Assembly (NCBI GenBank): GCA_018873245.2
Contig: JAEMBT020000003.1
Location: forward strand, 1 to 64,000
Reading direction: 5' to 3'
Length of the DNA: 64,000 bases
Origin: Archegozetes longisetosus
Lineage: Eukaryota; Arthropoda; Arachnida; Sarcoptiformes; Trhypochthoniidae
Of this stretch, positions 23,490 through 35,391 are shown piece after piece. The notes under the pieces were generated by a model. It was not told where the DNA came from. It made no database searches and saw only the letters and a program-made list of their open reading frames with translations. Positions within the stretch are counted from its first letter, which is position 1. Each line of letters begins with the position of its first letter. Both the position numbers and the translations under genes were made by a program.

Positions 23490-23950
23490 GTTACGGAGAT
23501 TGCCTGCTGTTGTTGGACAACTAAAGTAGAAGATTCTATTTTCGGGCAGCGGTCAATTATTGCGTAATTAAGTTATATTTAATTAAACGGTTAATCATCG
23601 CATTAACATGCTGAAGGCTCCACATTATGCCATAAAACCATGTCTACGACGCTGAGATCAGTCAAACCAATCGTTTCTTTTACTCAAAACAATTTCAATT
23701 ATAACTGTTATGACCACTATGACTTCTTTGACTCAAATTGTTTTGAGTAACCAATGATTGGTTCAATTGATTGAAGCGTCACAGATACCATTTGATGACA
23801 CAATAGGCGACCGTAAATGTGTTAAATCAATAATTTATTAGATATAAGTTAATTATGCAAGAATTGACCGCTACCCTGAACTTTTAGTTACTGAAGTTTT
23901 CGTTTAAGACAGTGTCAGCACCTCCTGGTTGCCGACATTGACCGTAACAG
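23490..23950. mobile_element. foldback/palindromic element, approximate ends
   Basis: The block GCAGCGGTCAATTATTGCGTAATTAAGTTATAT at about 23548-23580 returns inverted at about 23841-23874 (GCAAGAATTGACCGCTACCC side). Nearer the centre, GAC-CAAACCAAT-ACTCAAAACAATTT reads back as CTCAAATTGTTTTGAGT-ATTGGTT-GCGTC. The centre is near 23710. Outer arms are diverged and I could not fix a TSD, so the ends are estimates. No coding sequence. Confidence 0.6.
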
Positions 23951-24226
23951 ATAAATTTGATTCTATTTTAAAATGATTCTATTGCGCGTTCACTGTTCAT
24001 CTCTAGCATTCAATTTGAAACATGAAATTACATTACTTGGCTAAAACTTCGTCCTAAGTGCTCATTAGATTTCGTAATAAATGTAACTCAATTATTATCC
24101 AATCAAATATTTAATCTAAAAAGCAGGAAATCAGTCACTTAAGTGCAATTCCATTCGAATCGATCGATTCATTTCATATTTGCTGATTGACTGAATCGGT
24201 TGTTCAACACAAAACCAGATACAATA

Positions 24227-24586
24227 ATGAAGTTTGTTCTGTTCTGTTTCAGTACACTATTAATAGCGGTCTATACCGCTCCAGCCAACAACGTGGCCTC
24301 CAATTCAGCGGCTCAACCATCGAGTCAAGATAATAGCGAAGAAGTTAAGTCTCAAGCTGATGCCACAGCTGACGCTGACCGTGACTCTCAGGCGAATTCC
24401 AGTGCCGATTCTGGTACTGGATCTGTAGCCAAATCTGGTTCCAAAGCTGACAATAAGGGTCTGGCCAACTCTAGTGCTAAAGCATTCCAAAATTCATCGG
24501 CCAATGCTCTGGCCAAAGCTGACGGCACCGGTCAGAGACAATCCAAACCACAAGCTTTGTCACAATCCACCGTTGTTCCCGTTTAA
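24227..24586 (+). CDS. secreted Ser/Ala/Asn/Asp-rich low-complexity protein, 119 aa
   Basis: ATG at 24227 opens a typical signal peptide (MKFVLFCFSTLLIAVYTAPA), with cleavage probably after YTA. The mature part of about 100 residues has no Cys. It is a quasi-repeat of small and charged residues (ADATADADRDSQANSSADSG, then SAKAFQNSSANALAKADG), with several N-x-S sites suggesting glycosylation. An AATAAA signal follows within about 40 bp of the TAA, consistent with a short 3' UTR. Such composition occurs in secreted matrix, silk-like or glandular proteins, but no homologue is recognised. It is the third small secreted gene downstream of the lipase on the same strand. Confidence 0.75.
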   Translation: MKFVLFCFSTLLIAVYTAPANNVASNSAAQPSSQDNSEEVKSQADATADADRDSQANSSADSGTGSVAKSGSKADNKGLANSSAKAFQNSSANALAKADGTGQRQSKPQALSQSTVVPV

Positions 24587-26826
24587 TTTTTCAATATTAT
24601 TGCTTTGAATGTATTGATTTTTCAATAAAAATTAAATTAAACGATCGCTCAATCAAGCGAATCAAATATTTGTTACAAATAAACATACAAGATATATCTC
24701 ATTCGAACAAAAAAATGTTAATTTTAAATAGAAAAAAGGAATCTAACAAATTTTCCTCCTCAGGGACTTTATAGTATATGACTTCTTAATCAAATTGCAT
24801 TTTAAATAAGTCGAAATATAGTTTATTTGTTTTTAATATCAAATGTTAATTAACTGCAACACAAAAATGACTTAACAAGCACGATAAAGAGCAAATAAAT
24901 AGTTAATCGGCTCGTTAGTAAAATACGATTGAGTTTCATATCTAATAACTACTTTAAATAATTAATCTTCTTTTGCCAAATCATTTGAAACATAATTAAC
25001 CCTAGTGACATTTTCCAAATAATAAATTAGTAACATATATCAATCATTCCTTTTAGATTACCCAAATTTTGTCATTTTAAAAAATCATTTCACGATTCAT
25101 TTTACTGTGACTTAGCAATCAATTTTCAACCAAAAATAAACTTCATTTGTATGTTTTAAAAACAAATATTTAAAACAAAAATCATTAAATCAAATTAATC
25201 GCTCGAAGTGTTTCTATCAAAGCTGTTTGGTCAGCTTTTTAGTATAATTGTTTATTTCTTAATTGCTCGCCAAGTATTAAAACGCATTGTTTTCGTTCAT
25301 TTTTTGCTTTGCTTACAATTGCACTTAATGTCAATTTAGAACACAATCCATATGGTATTCATTTCCTCTTTAAGTCTTTTGATAAATTGCAACTTTGCAG
25401 CTTTAGTTTGAAGCGATTTTACGCAAAAAATACAAAATAACAAACCTAAACACCAATAACTATTCACAGGACTAAATCCATGAGTTCATTTAGATTATTA
25501 GATCAATTATAACCAAATTGTTACCAATTATAAACAAATTGTTATCTAGTTCTATCTTATGCTTATATCAATAAACTAATCAATTTTCAGAATGACTGAC
25601 CAACTTTTTTATTACTTAAGTTTCAATTTACAAATTAATCCTTAAAAATGAATGTATCAATTTTCAGTTTGTTCAAATATACACAACAGATTCATTGTTT
25701 TAAATCAAATTTCTATTCTCATATACTTAAACGAGTTAATTCCATTTTAGTAATCAACAAATTTCACATTTGACGCGAAAAACTTAAATTTCAATTTTGT
25801 GCAAATAGTCTACCAATTTGATTATAAATGAAAATTGTTTCAAAATTCTTATCAACATATGTAATTGTTTGATACCTTATGGTGCACACTTTTTCCTCTG
25901 TTTCAATCATTCATAGCAATTGATGACAGCACTTATGTTACTAAAAGCATATTTTTTCTATTAATCATATGATCAGTTCAAACCATTCATTTTCAATGTT
26001 TAAAACTTCTCAAAACATTAAACCCATTCGAACATATGATCAAACCAATGAAATGTTTATGCTAACGGCATCTATACTGCAACATTATAGTGTCTGAGAT
26101 GGAATAGTTGTTCAAGGGTTGAAGTGACTAACAACGGTCACAGTGCCGTTTATGTGTAATAAACTTGCACCGCCCATTCATTTGATCATGATCTTCCTTT
26201 GTTTCTCGAACAAGAAAAAGTCAAATTACCAAATAATTAGTATTTTGTCGATCATTTTCTAGTTTCTTTTCAAATAATATATTGCATATGGTCTTTAACC
26301 GATAATAGTTCATTTTTCAAATATGCCAAATGTCTATCACTCATTCTATTAATACATATTTTTCATAGCTATTATGTGGCATCTCTTTATTCAATTGTTA
26401 CGTTTTTCACATCATTCATAAAGTATGGATTGATATATAATAAAAATCGCACACATTTTCATTCAGGTTAGTCTTTAATCCTTATGCAAAAACACTGACT
26501 GACAAAAATCAGAGTTATGAAACTTTTTAAAACTTTTGCAAGAGAAATAATATGTTTTAGCTTGAAGAAAATTCAATAATCACTAATATTTAAGAGAGAA
26601 AGTTGTGTTTATTTAAGCTTTTTAACTGTTTTACACTTAAATTGAAACCCTAGAATGCACTCTTTTTTCTAGTGTCACTTTTATTATTTCATGATTGCGC
26701 AGACTTTTACATTCAATTTTAAATAAATTGAAATTTCTTCAACAATCAACAAAATCTCCAGTGTTTAACAACAGAAATATAAAGACAATACTAAAATTTA
26801 CACAAAGCGCAAGCTCGTCTTAAAAG
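24587..26826. other. AT-rich spacer, no gene seen
   Basis: It contains the polyadenylation signal of the preceding gene (near 24622) and otherwise only AT-rich sequence without supported exons or clear repeats. Confidence 0.45.
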
Positions 26827-26842
26827 ATTCACTGAAACTTTG

Positions 26843-26915
<73 letters not shown>

Positions 26916-26930
26916 AAAGTTTCAGTGAAT
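26827..26930. repeat. perfect 104-bp palindrome with CT/AT/AG microsatellite core
   Basis: ATTCACTGAAACTTTGATC is followed by a (TC)n run, an (AT)n centre, an (AG)n run and then the exact reverse complement GATCAAAGTTTCAGTGAAT. It would extrude as a near-perfect hairpin. Confidence 0.95.
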
Positions 26931-29246
26931 ATATATATATTCTATTTTAACGACAACGTGTAATTAATTTAAAATTCTTATAGTACTAAAGTAAACTATA
27001 TTAAGTAATGTACTGTAAAATCTAGCAATTTTCGAGCTAATAAAAAGTTTGAAGTGATTCGAACGCCAAACTCAATTCAATATAGATTTCAATTATCTTT
27101 TGAGTATCTTATTCTTCAAAATAAATATTTAAATTGGAAGTTCTTCTGAGTAGACTCCGCCTGAAATTTTGTGGGTTTCATCTTATAACTATTTTGGGAT
27201 GTTGAGCACAATGGTCAAAATTCTAAATGTTAGAAGCGCATTGTTTCCCAAATTCAAACAAGATAAACCCCAACAGAGTGAATATAGAAACAATTTTTTA
27301 TAACTAATACTCCAAACTCACAGACAAGATAGTGTCTGCATTATAATAACTATATTTAAATCTAATACAAAGCTTTACTTTTACATTCACTCTATTAGCA
27401 CTGATCTAATCTTTCTGAGGTGCGGTACGTCACTGATATTTGTAACTTTGAATATTGTGTTAGGCATCCCAAAATGCATCTAATATGCAATTTCTACGAC
27501 AATTCATAATTGGGGCAATTCGGAAGAATAGCCTTCAAATTTTATGTTTAATCAGACTTTTTCCATACTTCATTCAATTTATCTTATTTTCACTTTTCAA
27601 TCAAACAATATAGCTTACAGTTATACTCAATTCGAAATATAATTGAAAATAAAAATATTTATATTTTACTGTATAGCTCTTTTCGATTACCAAAGGCTTT
27701 GCGATTCTTTCACTTTATGGCTGAATAATAGTTAATTCAAAGTTAATTTCACTTAATTCAGTTATTTGTCATCAAATTATATTCCACGAAAAATTAATAT
27801 TGTGTTGTTTCGAAATACAAGTATGGGTTATAAATAAACCTAAGCAGAGGGATGCAGTCAGTATAGAAAGTTTATTCTTATTAAACCTATTCAGTCAAAA
27901 GGTCTGGAATAGTTGTCAGGGAGATGCAGACCTAAGTGGTAACTAAGGTGCGCATCACTCTTCTCGACTAAAGCATCAAACGTGATGCTGTGCTTCAATT
28001 TATAAGATATGAGAAAATAGAAGATATGTTGAGAAGAACATTTTTTAAATATTTACCAAATCGAACCAATTACTCAAAACCTTTGAATTTATTATTTTGT
28101 GCTCTTCAGAAGTCAAATTTCACAACTTTACTACGAATAGGTAAGAGTTTAATTTCAAATATAAGTTATATTCACCGTAGGTATAGCATAATTGTCAAAC
28201 TTAAACAAAATTACAATAAATTCATTTTATAGACAAAAAGTCAGAATCACCATCATTCCACGTAGTTATCTCATTCTTATCAAACTTAGATTATCAAAGT
28301 CTTAATCTCTGTTTTCAAATTTATAAATTAATAAGAAATCAATGGTTTTAATTGCAAATTCGGATCTTTTTCTCTTTCTAAATCATTTTATTAATACTAA
28401 TATTTTAACGTTCAAATAATTACTGTTATGGTTAATTCAAAAATCTTAAACTTCATATATTTTAGTAAACTTTCACTTGAGATTTATGAAAGACAACAAA
28501 TTATTGATACCTAGTATACAAAATAAGAACAACTAAAACTCTAAATCCTGGTCTTCAAGAACATGTTGAAATTTTTTTTCATGTTCACGTTTTTAGTGCA
28601 TTTTTCATAGACCAATGTAAAATCATGTAAGTTGTTAACTATTTTTTAAAATATTTGTGCTGCTTAATAATTCATAATTACTCATTCACTCAAATCAATT
28701 TTAGATTTGATTTTTAGAATTGAATTCGTCAAAAAAATCTGAAACCAGTTAGTCACCGTTTTTCATATTTTCACGTTTTTAAGCATGACCTCATGGACTA
28801 ATGCTCTTATGATTATGTTAAGTCTATGAGTTTTTATTAAAATAAATGCTACATAAAAATGATTGAACGTTTACAAAGCATTAGAAATAGAAAAATCAAA
28901 ATTGCATGAGCAGAAAATATTTATGTAAAATATACTGTAAGTAAATGTCTCCACTTATTTTGTTGATCATGTGCTGTACTGTATCCACAAGAATATCAAA
29001 GAGATCAAACTCGAGCTGAATGGAGTGCAAAAATATCGATCCGTGTCTTAACTAAGATATCTGCCTGAAACTTGTTTTCAGTCTTCAAGTTAGACATATC
29101 TTATGATTGGAATATCAAAATAGTTTAAGCTTTTTAAGCAAGACTTTATAAAACTAGTGACCGAGTCAGCCAAAATTTTAAACAATCTTGTTAAATTATG
29201 TAGTTTGAGGGGTCTAGCAGTACCCTAATCATTATTCATCATTAGA
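26931..29246. other. AT-rich spacer, no gene seen
   Basis: No exon model could be supported. The 80-codon frame near 27990-28232 is basic, AT-driven and lacks flanking splice logic. A slightly GC-richer patch at about 27840-27970 has no recognisable content. Confidence 0.4.
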
Positions 29247-29426
29247 ATGTGACTTTTCGGTGAAAACGGTTCTTTTTCCTCAATTTTTGTCTTCTGTAAC
29301 CATCAAAATTCGTTCGATTTGTCTTTTAGATTTTAGATAATTTAAAATACATAAATTGAACGAGTTTTGATGATTACCGAAGATAACAATTGAAGAAATA
29401 AAACGGTTTTCACCGAAAAGTCACAG
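29247..29426. mobile_element. short palindromic MITE
   Basis: The left arm TGTGACTTTTCGGTGAAAACGG returns inverted as CGGTTTTCACCGAAAAGTCACAG. The match continues through TCTTCTGTAACCATCAAAATTCG against the GATGATTACCGAAGATAACAA side, with a centre near 29335. A half copy of the same family lies at 59498-59565. No TSD was confidently seen. Confidence 0.75.
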
Positions 29427-30164
29427 CTCTATTCATCAGACAACTGTCTGAACAAAACCTGTAAATATATGAAGGACAGGATCATCAGTGATGTTTGAGC
29501 TTTTAAAGACATTTTTCATTCGTAAAAGAATCATATTTTAATTAGATAAGTTTGAGCTCGTACGAAAAAATTGACAATAAATTATCGAAACTTTATATAA
29601 TAGTTCGTCATTATTGCGACTATTATTATATTTACATTAATAGTTACCTCCAATATACAAACGCTGAACTTTTTTCGATCACTTAATATCGATTTATTCG
29701 ATCAAAAGAAAAATTATTTCTGGGTTAAGTATATAAATAGTTACTCATTTCATGTTTATTTTGATTGCAAGTTTTATTAAATCAATTTTTTGTTTATCCT
29801 ACGGTATGCGTTCATCTATTATGAAGTAAGTTTACTTTCGTATTAAAACGCCTCTGACATCATTGACAATACAATGATTGATGTTTATGTGTAAAGCATT
29901 CATAGCAAATGATTGACCGCATCCTAACGTTCCAATAATATTGACTTATTGAGGATTGATTAATTGTTCTTTGAACCTTAACCTCAACAACCTTCAATCA
30001 GTTCTATAAATAGATAAACTTTACTAAAATACAAATTAATGGTCAATTATTGAGTTACTGATCAAAATGGTCATTCTCGCGGTTTTGCAAAATTTGAAAA
30101 ACTACGGTACAGCCATTCGCAGCCATTCGATAAGGCGTTTCAACTATATACATTTTTGTATATA
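29427..30164. other. spacer, no gene seen
   Basis: AT-rich sequence between two MITEs with no supported feature. Confidence 0.4.
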
Positions 30165-30683
30165 CAGGGTTGCCACGAACCTTTTGCCCGGGGGTTACAG
30201 AGAAAACCATAAAAGGTACATATATGAATTATATATCAAATTAGTTGTTTTTTTAATGGAATTGAAGTGTGTAAACGTTTGCTTTAAAAATTTCTATCGA
30301 TGGGACCTAGTAGCGCCATATAGTGGCCTGGAAATTCCCCAGATATGAACGCTGCAGAGCATTTTGGAGCTATAATTAAAGATGAAGTTGAGAAGAAAAT
30401 GTTGAATGAGTCTGGTTCTAACAGATTTTCTGCTGAAGTCTTGAGAAATCACATTATAGAAGTTTTAACTTCAATGGAAAGAGATACTGAACATTTTGTT
30501 AAACTTTTATGCTCATATCCTTCAAGAATTACTGCTATAATAGCTGCTAATAGAAAACATACTGATTATTGACTAAATAAATTATTTTCATTTTAAAAAA
30601 CTAACATTTTGATATATTATTCATATTCGTATCTCTAGTGGTTTTCTCTGTAACCCCCGGGTAAAAGGTTTGTGGCAACCCTT
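30165..30683 (+). mobile_element. Tc1/mariner deletion derivative with about 43-bp TIRs
   Basis: The inverted ends CAGGGTTGCCACGAACCTTT / AAGGTTTGTGGCAACCC extend through a GC-rich GCCCGGGGGTTACAGAGAAAACC block on both sides. TA flanks at 30163-30164 and 30684-30685. It carries the last part of a transposase (next entry). The well-kept TIRs and open frame suggest a younger element than its neighbours. Confidence 0.9.
30324..30572 (+). pseudogene. 3' end of a Tc1/mariner transposase
   Basis: The frame opens WPGNSPDMNAAEHFGAIIKD, the classic third-catalytic-Asp block (WPxNSPDLNPxEN) of Tc1/mariner enzymes. It continues with DEVEKKML and a C-terminal helix region to TGA. A TAG sits directly before the Trp and the N-terminal DNA-binding and first two catalytic parts are absent, so it is a truncated relic despite about 80 open codons. 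Confidence 0.85.
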
Positions 30684-30685
30684 TA

Positions 30686-33022
30686 TTTTACTTTCAAGAC
30701 ATAATTCAAGCCACATTATGAAGACCTACCTTAGCGAATAGGCCTTTTTCAATCAATAAAATAATTTCTAATTTTCAGATTTAGCAACTTTCTCATTAGA
30801 TAAGACGATCAAATTTTATCGAATCACTCAAACATTTTGATATTTTAAAGTCAAAGGAAACTCCAATCGCTGTCTATTAATAATAAGCTATTATTGATTC
30901 AATAAATTACAACACAATAAATTCTTATCATCACTAGAGGATTGGCCAAACTTTTTCTATCTTCCAAGTGATCACACATTGAACCTTAAGAAACTTAACC
31001 CCAAACTTGAAGTCAATATTGTTAAAATAGTTGTTCAAAATGTTTGTTCGATTGTTTAACCAATAGCAAACATTCATCAGATATACTGTAGACACTCGAA
31101 GCCTGTGCTAATGATAAAAACCAAAAGAGTCAGCCACATCTAATGGTTATCTGATTGACACATACTACAAGTATGCCTCATCATTAAGAAATAATTGAAC
31201 ACACAGGATACAATGTTTCATACACAGAACGGTCAGTTAGTAGAGGCACATCTCTTCTAATTCAACTGAAAACATTCAAACTTTATATACACGTATAACA
31301 ATTGAGCATAAGAGAGCTGCAGAGACACCAAACCTGGTTCTTTTTCCTCCATTCAATCAATACTTTATTCTCTTACTCTATAATAAATAGTACAGCCTGT
31401 TTCCCTCAAATATGCTTAAATCCGCAACTATGAGTCATACGTCCACATCAAAATCAAACGCATTTTCATATAATACAAGTTTAATAGTTCAAAAAATTTT
31501 ATCACACACGCTTAGGCTCTTAACAAAATATTATTTTATTACTGATAGCCATATCAAAGTTTGTTTATTTTTAAAGAAGAAGGCTCATTTTGACCCACCC
31601 ATGAACCCAGAAAATAACCTATACCAATCGATAGAGGGAACCCTCCTGAACATTGATTACCCCCTGCCCCCATAGGTTTCTTGTGCGGTTAGGCGCTAGA
31701 GGGCGTCAAAGTTGAAAATTTCAAGTAACAGATTGAGGTAAATAAGACGTCGATTCTGACTAATTCGGGAACGAGAAATCCAATGGTGATATTCCCGATC
31801 TCGAGAAATCAATATATAAGAAAATAATTTTAAAAAATATTCGAATCGCAGCCAGTATTGATAAAAATATTGTATTAAAACAAGTGTAAAAGTATCAAAA
31901 TAATTAAAAATATATGAAACAATAAGGAAGAGGTGATATAGATGATATAAAATGAATAAAGGGGTGATGCCACCCTTCTCCCCTCCCAACCACGGTCAAC
32001 CCCCGATTGGGATAAGGAGGAGTGTCCCCTTACCCCCTCTCCCCCGAAGAATGAAGAAAACGAAAGGAAGAATTGGCTCCACTCCCTTGCTCAAGTTGGA
32101 CGGGAGTAGGGTCATCGTGACCCCACGAAGCCAATATGTAATTTTTCAAGCCTGAGACTATCACCATTCGGTTTGGCATGCTCGAATTAGCTAGAAATGA
32201 TATCTCACTTGTCTCTGTGAGTTACTTCGAATTTTGTGTGTTTGACGCCGAACTGCGCTAAATTTTCAAAAATGACTCACTGAAACCTTGTTCAGGAAGA
32301 AGAGATCTATAGATTGCGACCAATATCTTTTTGGGGTCATGCCGTGGGTCAAATTACTATTGGGGACTAGCCTTCCTCTTTCTTATCAATCAATTGTGAG
32401 TAAAACAAAGCAAATTTTATCACCTAATATTGTTTCTATCAATTTTATAACTTTTGCCTCAATAAACTACTCCTTACGCATCGTTTGCGGACCTTTCCAA
32501 GCACTTTTCAAGGAAACAAACTGTACATATGAAGCAAAGGAGGCTGAGCCAAACATCTGAGCATTCAACATTTTAGATTTATATCGCGATAAATCTGAAA
32601 ATTCACTTCACCCAATGGTACTGTATATTTAATGATAAGTTAATGTAAAGCCAACGAATTTTGCATATAAAAGTATGCTATTTCTAACAAATATTCTATT
32701 CTGATGCCACTAAATATTATCTGGCCTAATCTGCCACGTATCAAACTAAACGAAAGTAATCTTACAAATACTGTTCATCATACGCAGTATCATATAATGC
32801 AGCATAAGTTTTTCTTAAATATAGTATTTTAGAGTAATCTACATTGAAAATTGATTTTGCTGCAATTTTTCAGTCGACCCACTCTGGTTCATATGTAGTG
32901 ATGCATCTTACCTGAAATACAGGTCCTAATCAAACTTTAGCGATCAAAACTTTGTCAAGCATTAGCTTTGAACGTCATTTTTCTACTCAAACAAATCAGT
33001 TTATTCTTTCATAACAATCGAA
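30686..33022. other. spacer with GC-richer island at about 31600-32150, no gene called
   Basis: From about 31600 to 32150 the base composition rises sharply, with CCCCTCTCCC-type pyrimidine tracts and mixed open frames in all directions, against an AT-rich surround. No splice sites or protein motifs support a gene. It may be part of a retroelement UTR, a SINE cluster or a foreign insert. A 90-codon frame at 32288-32560 begins from a non-ATG codon and is not called. Confidence 0.35.
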
Positions 33023-33781
33023 ATGTTTCAAATTTCTATCAAATTTTTTAATAGCGTTTGGGTATTCGCTAAATGGTGGCAAATAACAATTTCTACCATT
33101 TCCACGATGAATCAGACACTATTCGATTCAAATCTTAACCTTAACCGAAAAGAAGAATTGGTGGCAAAGGCCATTCATTCCCACTTTCATTCAAGTGGTC
33201 ACTCGGAAAACGATTGCATTAATGTGACAAAACTGATTGCAGACTATCTATTATTGCTAGGCAGCAATTTATCATCTTTAGCCATAAGCAATAAAGATTC
33301 TGTTGATCTGGATAAACCGGTTACCACTGAGAGTAAGTATCAGTATTTTCACCTTTTTCTTCTATCGAATATTTATTTTTTCAAACAAATCATTATAGTT
33401 ACACCAACAATACAGAGTATTCGTACCGATAACCTGATTTTTTTCTTATACTCGATCAATTTTTATTCGATTGACTGATATTTGTTGTAATTATGATTTA
33501 TTGAAATTTAAGGTCAAAAAAGTGCCCTCTTATATATCGTAGTCGTTCTTTCGTTCTATGCGTTTGGAATCGGTTTAATGATGATTAAGTATATGAGACA
33601 AGAAGCTAAAGAACAAGAAGAATGTAAAAAATATCGGCGATATATAAACGCAGCTCATGAACAATACTTGAATTCGACAAGCAGAGCTCGACTCGCAAAT
33701 CGATTAGCCCTTCAGGCACTCAACACAGTTAATGCTATACCTCAAGCCACTCAGTTCGGAAGTAAAGTTACTTTTGTCTAA
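33023..33781 (+). CDS. single-pass membrane protein resembling KCNE/MinK potassium-channel subunits
   Basis: Exon 1 (33023-33332) ends GAG A|GTAAGT and exon 2 (33513-33781) follows TTTAAG. Phases agree, giving 192 residues from the first ATG; a start at ATG 33107 (MNQTLF) gives 164. The exposed N-terminal part has N-glycosylation sequons (NQT, NVT, NLS). A single transmembrane helix follows (ALLYIVVVLSFYAFGIGLMM). Next comes a basic/acidic juxtamembrane segment (KYMRQEAKEQEECKKYRRYI) and a cytosolic tail. KCNE proteins have this layout: small, glycosylated outer N-terminus, no cleaved signal, Tyr-rich helix with small residues near its middle, then a charged stretch ending in a Y-x-x-Y-I-like motif. 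They modulate Kv channels. The match is by pattern only and moderate; an unrelated type III single-pass protein is possible. Confidence 0.7.
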
Positions 33782-34857
33782 TAAATTCAATTCATTTTAC
33801 AAACATTTCAAATAATTATTACACAATTATCTTACTTTAAGTTTGATTTCGTTAAATCATTGTATAAATTAATAATTGAAAACTTTATTGATTGTTTTTT
33901 TTTCGTAAGTCACAACTAAATTTTGCGCATCATTTTATTTTCATTAAATTCTGATCTTTTATACTAAAGCCTGAGAAGTAATATTTAAAAGCTAACCTTC
34001 ACTTTTGTGGTCCTTTATGCCTTTAGTTAATAGAGTGGAGTCTGAATAATATTCGATAAGTTTGAACCACAGTATAGAAATAAACACTTACTATCTTTAA
34101 CTTGATGTAAACCTCTGCATCAAAGACCATTAAAGTCCAAATTTGACATATCTTTTACGGTGTCTTACCACTTGAGCGAAACCCATTTAGGCGAAACCCA
34201 CTCGCGCGAAAGCAGTTGAGCGAAAGCTACTTAAGCGAAATTATATTTAAGCGAAAGCCATTTCAGCGAAAAACATTTTATTTACAATAATTCTAATACC
34301 TGTTTATATTTTCTTATTTAGAGCCATAATTAGAGCCGGCATATAATCATATTTTACACCATCAGCTGTATTAATTGTTTAAATAAACTTTTGATCATGT
34401 AATCTCTTATTGGTTTTCTTAATAAAGTTTAATTATCTCAAGTTATCCAATCAGAAATAACAGACTTCTATTTAATCATAAGCTTTATAGCTTCTAGGAG
34501 ACAAAAATGGCATCGACTTCTGTATAAAAATCAGTTCTAATTCAGACATAAAAAGTGCTTGAGTCAAGTTTACATCATTTATAGAAATCAACTCTATTTA
34601 TGTGAGTCTTAGAAAAAAGAAATTATAACTTTAAAATTTCATCTAATCGAACGATCAAACTTTTAAATAGTAGTAATAATCAGTCACTAATAATTAATGT
34701 TATTTATATGAATAACCCAAAAGTTATCATAATTGCCTAAATATACAAACTGTAAAATTGCAGAATTTATGTGAATATCCCACATAATCAAATATGGTCA
34801 AATATTTTAATGTTTGTAATTGTACGCGATTTATTAAGTCAAAGGATATAGCCACTA
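33782..34857. other. spacer with a GCGAAA repeat array
   Basis: It holds the 3' flank of the preceding gene and the array at 34171-34278. No other feature seen. Confidence 0.45.
34171..34278. repeat. tandem array of about 15-bp GCGAAA units
   Basis: Seven GCGAAA cores recur every 14-16 bp, in the form (A/T)xxGCGAAAxCxxTT. Unit ends such as TTTAGGCGAAACCC resemble the TTTAGCCGAAAC motif of the repeat family at 36067 and 46339, so this may be a relic of a related element's terminus. Confidence 0.85.
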
Positions 34858-35391
34858 CAGTGCCGTAACCAGGTTTGAGCTCTGGTGGAGCCAAGACTAG
34901 GTTTTTTACTCATAGTGAAAAGGTTTTATTTCAATTAAAATATTTCAAATCAATAGAATTTTTCTGTTACAATGGTTTACAGCAAATGCAGTGACAAATT
35001 GATCTAAATCTAAAGCTACAGCTATCTCTTTCTATTGACATTATAGCTAATCCATTCAACCTTTCATTTGACAGAATCTCTTAAATAAGTTCTAGCTTTA
35101 GGTGCATGTGTTTACGAAATAATATAATATCTAAATGTATTATTTAGTTATTCATCATTTTTTCGTCAATAACAGCAAATATTCAATATAAATGATAAAC
35201 AGAATGCATCTCATTAATGGACTTGTCATGTATATTACAGTTAGATGTTTGGAAGGTATTTCAGTTTTTCATGTTTTTAAAAGATTGCCAACTAATCGAT
35301 TGTTTCACTACTCAATCATGCCTACACACAATTCCCAGAAAATCTCTGGCGGAGCTATAGCCCCTTAGCCCCCTATGTGGCTACGACACTG
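34858..35391. mobile_element. hAT-type MITE
   Basis: Ends CAGTGCCGTAACCA and, reversed, CAGTGTCGTAGCCA match the common hAT terminus CAGTGxCGTA. Flanking 8-bp repeats AGCCACTA (34850-34857) and AGCCGCTA (35392-35399) differ at one base. There is no transposase frame. Subterminal GGAGC(C/T)-rich sequence is shared with a fragment near 45980-46020. Confidence 0.85.

Noticed and set aside
24305..24490. Minus-strand frame within the secreted Ser/Ala protein gene
   Set aside because: It is an antisense shadow of a low-complexity coding sequence; the plus frame has the signal peptide and poly(A) signal.
29236..29440. TATTCATCA on both sides of the 29.2-29.4 kb MITE as its TSD
   Set aside because: The copies lie at unequal distances from the element ends, so they are not an adjacent duplication.
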